Shown one piece after another: positions 1 to 7,381 of a DNA stretch of 64,000 bases (position 1 is the first letter of the stretch; the number at the start of each line of letters is the position of its first letter). Where the stretch lies: the NCBI GenBank assembly GCA_964497585.1, contig CAZCDS010000006.1:1-64000 (forward strand), given 5' to 3'. Position numbers and translations under genes: made by a program. A model generated the notes under the pieces. That model did no database searches. It had not been told where the DNA came from and saw only the letters and a list, made by a program, of their open reading frames with translations. The stretch is from CAZCDS01 sp964497585 (lineage in GTDB: Bacteria; Desulfobacterota; Desulfomonilia; Desulfomonilales; Desulfomonilaceae).

Positions 1-55
1 ATCGTCCTCCTCGAAGCTTTCAGGAAGCCATATCACACTCCATTAAATTCAACAA

Positions 56-724
56 TCAACTTCTGAGACGGAACACTAGTTCCTCCCCTTTCAAGGGAGC
101 CAGTATGACTTTAGTATTGGAAATCTGGTACTCAGCGCAGTCGAAACCAAAGACGTCAAAATCGACGGGTTTGCCTATGGACCGAGTCGGTCGAACCGGG
201 ATATAGAGGCTTTCAAGCTCTTTCTTGTCAAACAGACGGATTTCTTCTCGTCCACTGAGGTAGTCGATAGCATTCTGATCTCGATCAATATTCGTGACAA
301 AGACCCCCATTACGGAATAACCATCCTCAACCTTCTTCGCCACGTCCGATGAAGTCAGTAGGTTAGCCAGCTCCCGATTAGAAGTGGCGGCAGCAATACG
401 GACTATCTCTTGCGGATCTCTGAACTGGCTGATAGTACCAACGAATTCTTTCAGCTGCGTATCTCCAAGGGTCTTGTTGACATTCTGTACAAGCTTGCAT
501 TGAAAAAGGTCGATTGTCTCAAGGTTCTCGTCAACATAGACGCCGTCAACACCCTTGTCGTCTGGACCGTCACAAACAGTATCCTGGGCCTCCGTCTCAT
601 CAAAGCGGTAATAATGTTGTAGAAACCAAACGAGGAATGCATGAGAGTCGGTTCGGCCCGCCACAAGGACCGGCTTGATCAAGCGGAGAATGGAAGGATA
701 TGTCAGATCAGGACCTTTCGACAT
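56..724 (-). CDS. AIPR-like protein, N-terminal nuclease-fold part only
   Basis: A 222-residue protein. I chose the ATG at 724 because an AGGAGG lies just upstream; the open frame runs further to 886 without such a site. Residues about 50-80 carry D60, then Q75-x-K77, the pattern of a PD-(D/E)xK restriction-like fold, as in the N-terminal part of abortive-infection AIPR proteins. Full AIPR proteins are usually several hundred residues longer; this one stops where the AIPR domain would start, and I could not find its continuation in the 55 bases left of the stop. It may be truncated, or a stand-alone nuclease-like protein. It sits beside other accessory genes. Family assignment is from memory of motif spacing only. 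Confidence 0.5.
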   Translation of the reverse strand: MSKGPDLTYPSILRLIKPVLVAGRTDSHAFLVWFLQHYYRFDETEAQDTVCDGPDDKGVDGVYVDENLETIDLFQCKLVQNVNKTLGDTQLKEFVGTISQFRDPQEIVRIAAATSNRELANLLTSSDVAKKVEDGYSVMGVFVTNIDRDQNAIDYLSGREEIRLFDKKELESLYIPVRPTRSIGKPVDFDVFGFDCAEYQISNTKVILAPLKGEELVFRLRS

Positions 725-1418
725 ATTGGCCTCCTGCGCCGCCGCCCCGCGGTGCGCGATACAATATTCTGTGCCGCCACCAACAATCTCACCCACTCGG
801 CGCCTGCAATCCCCATAGTCCACTTTCGAAATCGGGAAATGGCAAGACACAATATTGATTCTTGCCTTTTTTGGGGTCACTGTCAAGGCGTTGGCACCGT
901 GCGACTAGGGGCGAAGGTCTTTTGCCGCTTGGGCCTGAAAGGCGATGCCATCTAGGGCGTTCCCTTCGCACATGAGATTGGAGCTGGGGGACGTCGTCCT
1001 GGGAGACTCCTTCGCTGAAGGCCTGTTCCTAAACCCAGACGAGATGGCGCTGATTTGGTTTTCCTTGCGCGGGCGCTTCGGGCATGTTACGGAGTTCTCT
1101 ACCGCAGTGTCTTGCGAGTCCGCGGCGAATCACGGTCGTGTCGAACCCCGGTCGGTGCACAGCGTGGGGCGAGGAGCCGCGCGGATACGATCGCCACAGG
1201 TTCTATTGACCGGGTCTCCTCCAACCGTGCTTTTCGGACGGGCGGCATAGAGCCCACCGAAGGTTCGGAGGAGATGGAGTGCGAGATGATATCGGGGCAT
1301 TGGTGCTTTCGGACGTTTCAAGAATTGTTCCCAAGCTGCGCCCGGAACGGAGGCCACGCAGCCCGGCCGAAGGGTTGCTCTTCCTCTGACGGGACTGAAT
1401 TTCCCAGGGGCTGAACCC
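725..1418. other. intergenic region, no gene seen
   Basis: About 690 bases between the divergent AIPR-like gene and the NRAMP-Usp gene. Short open frames here have no good ribosome site and no recognisable protein. I looked for a manganese-type (yybP-ykoY) riboswitch ahead of the metal transporter and saw no convincing match. Confidence 0.4.
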
Positions 1419-3305
1419 GTGAAGACAAGTGTTTCCCTGTCCGAGGTTCATCGGAGCGTGTCAATTCCCAAGGGCACTCATCTATTCAAGCGCATGTTTG
1501 CCTTTTTCGGTCCGGCCTATCTCGTCAGCGTCGGCTATATGGACCCCGGCAATTGGGCCACCGATTTGGAAGGCGGCTCGAGGTTCGGTTATCAGCTCAT
1601 ATGGGTCCTTCTCGCATCCAACGTGGCGGCGATCGTGCTCCAAGCATTGTCGGCAAGGCTCGGGATTGTTACCGGCAGGGATTTGGCACAGTCTTGCCGT
1701 GACCATTATCCCCGTTCGGCAAATTACCTTCTTTGGGTGCTCGCGGAAGTCGGTATTGTTGCGTGCGATCTCGCGGAAGTGTTGGGGAGCGCCATAGGCC
1801 TCAATCTCCTCTTCGGCATACCTCTGTTGTGGGGCGTCATTATTACAGGATTTGACGCCATGCTCTTCCTCGCCATCCAGAGCCTCGGAGTCCGAAAATT
1901 CGAGAGCTTCATTTTGTCGCTCATCAGTGTCATCGGTTTGTGTTTCGTGCTGGAGATTTACTGGTCGGCTCCCCATTGGCCTGATGTGGCAAAGGGATTC
2001 ATCCCGAGCATACCCCATGGATCGCTCTATATTATCATCGGCATCATCGGTGCGACAGTTATGCCCCATAATCTGTATCTGCATTCGGCGCTCGTCCAGA
2101 GTCGAGCATATGAGACGACACCGGTGGGCAAGCGACAAGCATGCCGTTTCAATCTGATCGATGCCGTTCTCGCGCTCAACGTCGCCTTTTTCGTGAACGG
2201 AGCGATCATGGTCGTTTCCGCGGCTGCGTTCCACGGCAAGGGCGTCGAAGTAACGGAACTTCAACAAGCTCACAGTCTCCTTTCCCCCATGCTCGGGACA
2301 ACGCTTGCGGGAGCCGTATTTGCAATAGGGCTCGTATGCAGCGGCCAGGCCTCCACCATAACCGGAACGCTCGCGGGGCAAATTGTCATGGAAGGGTACC
2401 TGCACTTCAAAATCCGACCCTTCCTGCGAAGACTCGTTACCCGGATTCTCGCAATCGTACCGACCGTTTTGACCGTCATGTTTGCCGGCGACGCAGGCAG
2501 CTACAAATTATTGATCCTCAGCCAGGTCATCTTGAGTTTGCAGCTCCCCTTTGCCATGATCCCCCTTATCCACTTCACGACGAGCAAGCGGATCATGGGC
2601 GAATTCGTCACCGGTCTCGGCCTCAAAATTGCGGGCTGGATCACCGCGGTTGGAATTGTAGGCTTGAATATCAAGCTCGTGATCGATGAACTGGGAGCCT
2701 GGATAGAATCAAGCCCAGCGCCTGAGTGGATATGGACGATCGTCGTTCCTCCCGTTTGTGCCCTCGGAGCGTTCCTCATATACGTTTTCTTCAGCCCTTG
2801 GATCAGTCCTCCTTCCAAGGAGCGGATTCCGGGATGGCGCAAACTCAGTCACTTTGTGCGTCCGGACGACGACACCTTGGACCTCGACCTGCCGCGGTAC
2901 AAGCGCGTCGGCGTAGCGCTGGCACACACCGACGTGGACAAGACCGTTCTGAGTCACGCGCTACCCCTCGCGCGTCAGCACGACGCAAGGCTCTTTCTCT
3001 TGCACGTGGTGGAAGGGGCTGGTGGAGTGGTTTACGGTAGCGACGCGTTTGATGAGGAGACCAGACAGGACGAAGCATACCTCAGACAGCTTGCAACCTC
3101 ACTGAACTATCGTGGGGTCGAGGTGGAAATCTTTCTCGGCTACGGACAGGTGGCCAAGGAACTGGTCAGGATGACCGAGGAACAGGAAATAGATCTCCTG
3201 GTGATGGGTGGGCACGGACACCGATGGTTGACAGACATTCTCTTGGGTCGCACCATCGACCCCGTGAGGCATGAGCTGGAAATTCCCATTGTGGTCGCCA
3301 GATGA
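1419..3305 (+). CDS. mntH: NRAMP divalent metal transporter fused to a universal stress protein domain
   Basis: A 628-residue inner-membrane transporter for Mn2+/Fe2+-type ions. Helix 1 carries the family metal-binding DPGN (residues 42-45) and helix 6 carries MPH (about 215-217). Ordinary MntH is about 400-450 residues; here a cytoplasmic Usp domain follows from about residue 491, ending in a G-2x-G-9x-G nucleotide-binding pattern (final Ser/Thr is Arg). Start is GTG at 1419 with CAGGGG upstream. NRAMP-Usp fusions are known in some bacteria; the Usp part probably senses nucleotide or energy state. The neighbouring transposase relic begins right after the stop. Metal specificity cannot be read from sequence alone. 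Confidence 0.9.
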   Translation: MKTSVSLSEVHRSVSIPKGTHLFKRMFAFFGPAYLVSVGYMDPGNWATDLEGGSRFGYQLIWVLLASNVAAIVLQALSARLGIVTGRDLAQSCRDHYPRSANYLLWVLAEVGIVACDLAEVLGSAIGLNLLFGIPLLWGVIITGFDAMLFLAIQSLGVRKFESFILSLISVIGLCFVLEIYWSAPHWPDVAKGFIPSIPHGSLYIIIGIIGATVMPHNLYLHSALVQSRAYETTPVGKRQACRFNLIDAVLALNVAFFVNGAIMVVSAAAFHGKGVEVTELQQAHSLLSPMLGTTLAGAVFAIGLVCSGQASTITGTLAGQIVMEGYLHFKIRPFLRRLVTRILAIVPTVLTVMFAGDAGSYKLLILSQVILSLQLPFAMIPLIHFTTSKRIMGEFVTGLGLKIAGWITAVGIVGLNIKLVIDELGAWIESSPAPEWIWTIVVPPVCALGAFLIYVFFSPWISPPSKERIPGWRKLSHFVRPDDDTLDLDLPRYKRVGVALAHTDVDKTVLSHALPLARQHDARLFLLHVVEGAGGVVYGSDAFDEETRQDEAYLRQLATSLNYRGVEVEIFLGYGQVAKELVRMTEEQEIDLLVMGGHGHRWLTDILLGRTIDPVRHELEIPIVVAR

Positions 3306-3332
3306 CCGCCATGAAAGCACAGGAGCTGTTCA

Positions 3333-3601
3333 CCATCTCTGAGCGACTGTGGGTTGTCCCACACGTTGGGGCATGTCATAGTGGCCTTCAAATCGATTAC
3401 TGCGGGCCAATACATTGCGGGGTGAAGAGGTGTGGCTGGACACCATTTTCGGGAAGGCTTCAGGAACGCAACCATTACGAAGATGTCATCCGTAATGACA
3501 AGGATTTACACGCGATCCGAGATTATATAGAGACGAACCCCTCGCAATCGGTGAATGATCCCGAAAAGCTCGATTACAACCCACAGGGAGACCAACGATG
3601 A
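3333..3601 (+). pseudogene. C-terminal relic of a REP-associated (Y1/IS200-like) transposase
   Basis: The frame starting at 3333 reads LGHVIVAFKSITAGQYIAG and ends at a stop near 3420. A shifted frame continues with VKRCGWTPF and then ERNHYEDVIRN.KDLHAIRDYIETNP. Together these match the C-terminal end of TnpA-REP (RAYT) transposases, whose usual form is close to WQRNYYEHIIRN..ELNRIREYI. The catalytic HUH part and the tyrosine region are absent, and one frameshift splits the rest, so it is a dead fragment. It ends at the start of the mntA/hepT pair. Confidence 0.7.
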
Positions 3602-3891
3602 CCCGAGAAGAAATCCTGAAAAAACTGGAACAACATCGCGATGCAATCCACGGCTTCGGGGTACGACGCCTCGGTATATTCGGCTCGTACGCACGTGGAG
3701 AGCCAAGCGAGGGAAGCGACATGGATTTCCTTGTAGAGTTTGAGCATCCTACCTTCAAAACCTATTTTGGTCTCAAATTCTTCTTGGAAGAACTCTTTGA
3801 CTGCAAAGTGGATTTGGTCTTCCACGACACTATTAAGCCGCGAATTCGCAACACGATTCTGGAGGAAACGATCTATGCCGAGGGACTATAG
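3598..3891 (+). CDS. mntA: MntA-type minimal nucleotidyltransferase antitoxin
   Basis: A 97-residue nucleotidyltransferase with the GSx10DxD active-site signature (G29, S30, D41, D43). In known HepT/MntA pairs this protein neutralises the HepT RNase by adding AMP to a tyrosine near the HEPN active site. Here the partner gene overlaps its end by 17 bases, the usual layout. A purine-rich CAGGGAGA precedes the ATG. Domain length and motif are complete, so it should be functional. Confidence 0.88.
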   Translation: MTREEILKKLEQHRDAIHGFGVRRLGIFGSYARGEPSEGSDMDFLVEFEHPTFKTYFGLKFFLEELFDCKVDLVFHDTIKPRIRNTILEETIYAEGL

Positions 3892-4216
3892 ACTCTATAT
3901 GGATGATATTCTTGAATCCTGCCGAAAGATCCGACAGTTCACTGCGGGAGTGTCTTTCCAGGAATTTAAACAGAACATAATGATGCAAGATGCAGTTATG
4001 AGAAATTTCGAGATAATCGGCGAAGCGGTCAATCACTTGCCGGATGAAATCAAATCTCTCTATCATGATATTGCATTGGCCGAAATCGTTGGATTTCGCA
4101 ATGTACTGGCTCACGGATATTTCGCCATCAAATCGGAAATCGTCTGGTCAGCAATCGAACAAGGGTTGCCCGATCTCGAACAGCAGACCAAAGCACTTCT
4201 CGGCGAGGAAACGTAA
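3875..4216 (+). CDS. hepT: HepT-type HEPN RNase toxin
   Basis: A 113-residue HEPN protein. The family active site Rx4HxY is intact as R75, H80 and Y82; the tyrosine is the residue AMPylated by MntA in characterised systems. I start it at the ATG at 3875, which has GGAGG nine bases upstream and overlaps the mntA end; a longer open frame begins in mntA but is a frame shadow. The pair forms a type II/VII-like toxin-antitoxin module, possibly acting in plasmid or phage defence or as a stabiliser of this accessory patch. Confidence 0.87.
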   Translation: MPRDYRLYMDDILESCRKIRQFTAGVSFQEFKQNIMMQDAVMRNFEIIGEAVNHLPDEIKSLYHDIALAEIVGFRNVLAHGYFAIKSEIVWSAIEQGLPDLEQQTKALLGEET

Positions 4217-4311
4217 TGGTCGTTCCCTACGTCATAGACAATCAAGCCCACCGTCTGGCGGATGTTCTGCGGGGCGATTCCTTTCCACAATGGCACCCTT
4301 TGGAGAGGGCT

Positions 4312-4788
4312 CTATTCATCCCCGCTCTTATTTTTCTCTCGTTTTGATAGGCACTTGGAGCATAATCCGCGAACCTGGACATGTTTGCTTTCCACCCGCC
4401 CCCATCCCTCAGTTTCGGGAGGCAGCCCTGCAACGTCAATCTCAGGCCAATAGAAATCCATAACACTTTGGCACCGTGTGCAGACCAGATGGTGATGTTG
4501 TTTTGTATTGGGATCAAACCGGGTCTTGCCCTCAAAGAAATGGACTCTGGCAATAAGACCGTGTTTGTCAAAGGTGCTCAGGGTCCTGTAGACCGTGTCC
4601 AGCGAAATGGTCGGCATCTTTTTTCTTACGTGGCTAAATACGTCCTCCGCGGAGGGGTGATCGTCAGCATCCATTATTTCGAGAAATATCTCCAGGCGCT
4701 GAGGCGTCACCTTGATGCCCTGTTCTTTGCAGACTCTTCGAAACAATTCGATTCTATGTTCGGGGAGTCTTTTCGATGCTCTAACCAT
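4312..4788 (-). CDS. perR: Fur-family peroxide regulator (PerR-like)
   Basis: A 158-residue winged-helix metalloregulator. The recognition helix reads TISLDTVYRTL (60-70), the HHH of the metal site is at 98-100, and two structural zinc pairs are C103/C106 and C143/C146. The sequence and its position downstream of a peroxiredoxin gene on the same strand favour a peroxide sensor rather than iron-sensing Fur. A 9-bp inverted repeat lies between the two genes. I saw no clear Per box. Confidence 0.82.
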   Translation of the reverse strand: MVRASKRLPEHRIELFRRVCKEQGIKVTPQRLEIFLEIMDADDHPSAEDVFSHVRKKMPTISLDTVYRTLSTFDKHGLIARVHFFEGKTRFDPNTKQHHHLVCTRCQSVMDFYWPEIDVAGLPPETEGWGRVESKHVQVRGLCSKCLSKREKNKSGDE

Positions 4789-4867
4789 TTGACTGAACCT
4801 GAGAAAGCTGCATTGTGATCCGCGCGCACGATCTGTGCCTTACCGTGCGGGTGCAGTCCCCCGAAGA

Positions 4868-4896
4868 CGCGGGCCCATCCAAAAGACGGGCCCGCG
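4868..4896. other. 9-bp perfect inverted repeat between prxU and perR
   Basis: CGCGGGCCC at 4868-4876 pairs perfectly with GGGCCCGCG at 4888-4896 around an 11-base loop. It is downstream of the peroxiredoxin gene in transcription direction but has no U-run after it on either strand, so it is not a standard terminator. It may be an attenuator or RNA-stability hairpin that sets the ratio of the two genes. Confidence 0.5.
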
Positions 4897-4985
4897 GTTG
4901 ACAGATGCCGTTTTCGCCCTGGACTCACCACCGATTAGTATAGCAGTATCCCGGCCGATGAGCATCTCTCTTTTTGGCAATCCGT

Positions 4986-5588
4986 CTATTGCTTCGTCTT
5001 CCACTCCTTCCACACCTTTCCCACGAGTTGCGGTCCAGGTTTGAGTGTCGGCTCTCCCGGCTTCCACCCTGCTGGCGTTGCTTCAGCACCGCCGGTATTG
5101 CTGACGTGCTGGAATGCCATGATCTGCCGAAGAAGTTCATCGATGTTGCGGCCCACCGGAGGAGTCATCACTTCCATCGCCTGAATTACCCCGTTCGGGT
5201 CAATGAGAAATCTGCCTCGAATGTCAACGCCTGCTGCTTCGTCGTACACACCGTAGACCTTGCCGATTTCGCCGCCCGCATCGGAGAGCATGGGAAAAGG
5301 CACACCGCCGGGAACCATCTTTGACAGTTCCTCTTCCTGCCAGATTTTGTGGGTGAATCTGCTGTCTGTGCTGATAGAGAGCATCTGCACATCGAGCTTT
5401 TTAATTTCATCATGTTTCGCGGCAACTGTCGCGAGCTCCGTCGGTCAGACAAAGGTGAAATCACCGGGATAGAAACAGAGCACTACCCATTTGCCTTTAT
5501 AGTCCGATAGCTTGAGGTTCTGGAAACCTCCGTCGACAAATGCACTGGCCTCGAAGTCCGGTGCCGCCTGACCTACTCGCGCGAGCAT
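4986..5588 (-). CDS. prxU: selenocysteine-containing peroxiredoxin (AhpC/Prx1 type)
   Basis: Reading through one in-frame TGA (5445-5447) gives a 200-residue AhpC-type peroxiredoxin. The TGA is codon 48, exactly the peroxidatic cysteine of the family pattern FYP.DFTFVCPTE, so residue 48 is inferred to be selenocysteine. A SECIS-like hairpin follows 11 bases after the TGA. The usual C-terminal resolving cysteine (VCPAxW) is Thr171 here, and the only cysteine is C38. The start is the ATG at 5588 with AGGAGGT seven bases upstream. It should reduce hydroperoxides in the cytoplasm with an external thiol partner. Selenoprotein peroxiredoxins are known in other anaerobes. Confidence 0.9.
5417..5434 (-). 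promoter_or_regulatory. SECIS-like hairpin of prxU
   Basis: On the coding strand, 11 bases after the UGA, UCGCG pairs with CGCGA; an A-C mismatch and one C-G pair then close the loop AGUU, 18-21 bases after UGA. A G within the first two loop bases and this distance fit the bacterial SECIS consensus. Confidence 0.65.
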
Positions 5589-5822
5589 GGTGGCCACCTC
5601 CTTTCGCACGCTGCTCGTACCTTCCGAAGTTGAATCAGAAGATTCCGGTCGGTGAATCGGGCCCTTCGCGGGGGTCACGCACCCGTCCAGGGGATCTGGT
5701 GCCATCAATGTTACCTCCTCTCTCTCTGCGTCTCAGTGAATGGTTGGTCTGTCACATCCACTTGGAGACTTCTCGTCATCCTGTGTACTCGAAGGGCTGC
5801 TTCCTGGACCCGGCATGGGCGT

Positions 5823-6245
5823 TTAGTGCTTGCCTGGAGCAAGGGGAACCCCACGACGTTCAAAGGTGATGTAGGCCTGAAGAGCCACCATTTTCGGATC
5901 GTCCGCGGCCAGCGGTTCTCCTTCCAGGGGATTCTGGATGCACCAATTGATCATCTCGAAGAGAGGAATGACCTTTCCGGTCTGCTTCTGAAACTTGGGA
6001 TAGGTCTCCGGATGGGTGTTGGCCGCATTCGGATGACACTGGTCGCAGGAAACCTTGTTTTTTCCCAGCGTAGAGCTGTGGAAGATTTTTTCGCCGTTCT
6101 TTACAACCGTCATGAACTCCTGCTCCCAGCGATCCTGATCCTTCTTAGTGAACTCGTCCGCCCATGCCGAGAAGATGATTGACAGTCCTACCAAAAGTGT
6201 CAACGTCGCCACGAGGACTCCGACGGACTTGGCATTTCCTTGCAT
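5823..6245 (-). CDS. periplasmic monohaem c-type cytochrome
   Basis: A 140-residue exported protein: an N-terminal hydrophobic helix (about 8-27) ends at SAWAD, a plausible signal cleavage site, followed by one haem c site, C67-D-Q-C70-H71. The C-terminal region (WCIQNPLEGEPL and ALQAYITFERRG) resembles SoxA/TsdA-type cytochrome domains, where a Met in that region can ligate the haem. It is last in a three-gene set after a di-haem peroxidase and a phosphoesterase, 19 bases from the latter, so it probably carries electrons for, or works with, that peroxidase. Confidence 0.8.
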   Translation of the reverse strand: MQGNAKSVGVLVATLTLLVGLSIIFSAWADEFTKKDQDRWEQEFMTVVKNGEKIFHSSTLGKNKVSCDQCHPNAANTHPETYPKFQKQTGKVIPLFEMINWCIQNPLEGEPLAADDPKMVALQAYITFERRGVPLAPGKH

Positions 6246-6264
6246 TTGACAACTCCTTACAAGA

Positions 6265-7338
6265 CTAGTAATGGGTTTGCGGCGGAATCCGCTTTTTCGG
6301 ATCCTGAAACTTCGTGTCTTGCGGATAACCGGTCTTGGGATTGAACGCGACCGTTCGGTTCTGGTTGTCCGGCAATTGGTAGCTCATGTCCACGTCGCCT
6401 GTCTTCACGTCAATGAATTGCCAGCCGGTGGCATCCCGCTCAAAAAACGGGTCAGCACGATTCATGTTCACCGTAAGCTTGGGGAGGTGGCTGGGCACCT
6501 GTGTATAGGTTGCAGGATAGGGCCAGGGCCAGGCTGTGGCCATCACCGCGTGAAAACTTATGTTTCCGATCTGGTTGTACTGGATCTGATGCACATGCCC
6601 ATAGATGACAGTCACCTTCTCGAAAGGCTTCAACAGACTTTGGACCTGTTCAGCATCATCGGTCCAGAAATTCCAGTTCTTGAAAATCTTCTGAATGGGA
6701 GAATGTGAGCACATGACGATAGGTGTGTTTTTGTTGACTTTCTTGAGGTCCTTCTTCAACCACTCACGCTGAGCATTACCCACCATAAATGGCGAACCCT
6801 GCGGATTGTCCAGGCGTGCCATGGCCAACATCCGGTCCATGGCCGTCGGCCACTTCTCGTTGGTCCACTTGTCATAGGTGAGTATACTGTTGAGTACAAT
6901 GAAATGGACTCCCTTGTGATCGAAGCTGTAATACAAGGGTCCTATCTTTTCCTGCCAGTACTTGCCCAGATCGAGGTAATAGTCGTGCTCACCGATGACG
7001 TGGCGGAGTTTGCCCCGCAGAGCGGACAAGATCTCCATGCCGTGATCCAACTCCTCCTTCTTGCCCAACTGAGCCAGATCGCCGCCGAAGAAGAAGAAAT
7101 CAGGTCGCGGTTGCAGCAAGTTGGCCTCTCTGACAGCTCGGATGAGGCCCATGTCCCAGTTACGAACGAATTTATTTCCTTTAATCTGCTGGATATGCGC
7201 GTCCGAAATATATCCAAAGGTGAAGTCCTGGCCTGACTTTTTCGCTCCAAAGGCCACCTTTACCAGGCTCACGGGCAAGGTGCCCGCAATCGCGGCAACG
7301 CCCGCGGTCTTGAGAAACATACGGCGGTTGATAGTCAT
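6265..7338 (-). CDS. Tat-exported calcineurin-type metallophosphoesterase
   Basis: A 357-residue protein with a twin-arginine signal (NRRMFLKTAG near residue 4) and then metallophosphoesterase metal-site motifs: ISDAH, GGDLAQ, GEHDYY in place of the usual GNHD, CSHSP and YGHVHQ. It should act in the periplasm with a di-metal centre. The Glu for Asn in the third motif departs from the common GNHD. It lies between two cytochrome genes on the same strand, which is an unusual partner set. Its substrate is not evident. Confidence 0.82.
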   Translation of the reverse strand: MTINRRMFLKTAGVAAIAGTLPVSLVKVAFGAKKSGQDFTFGYISDAHIQQIKGNKFVRNWDMGLIRAVREANLLQPRPDFFFFGGDLAQLGKKEELDHGMEILSALRGKLRHVIGEHDYYLDLGKYWQEKIGPLYYSFDHKGVHFIVLNSILTYDKWTNEKWPTAMDRMLAMARLDNPQGSPFMVGNAQREWLKKDLKKVNKNTPIVMCSHSPIQKIFKNWNFWTDDAEQVQSLLKPFEKVTVIYGHVHQIQYNQIGNISFHAVMATAWPWPYPATYTQVPSHLPKLTVNMNRADPFFERDATGWQFIDVKTGDVDMSYQLPDNQNRTVAFNPKTGYPQDTKFQDPKKRIPPQTHY

Positions 7339-7381
7339 ATCTCCGTCTCCTTGTTGGTCTTATGTCTTACGGCTGCGAGAG

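Noticed and set aside
1201..1418. Manganese riboswitch ahead of the NRAMP gene
   Set aside because: I looked for the conserved yybP-ykoY core and did not find it.
1482..2405. 307-residue minus-strand open frame
   Set aside because: Antisense shadow of the NRAMP gene.
3740..3874. N-terminal extension of hepT
   Set aside because: This part is an out-of-frame reading of mntA; the real start at 3875 has GGAGG.
4986..5390. Stand-alone 134-residue truncated peroxiredoxin
   Set aside because: It lacks the active site and joins in frame, through a single TGA at the catalytic codon, to the upstream piece; treated as one selenoprotein.
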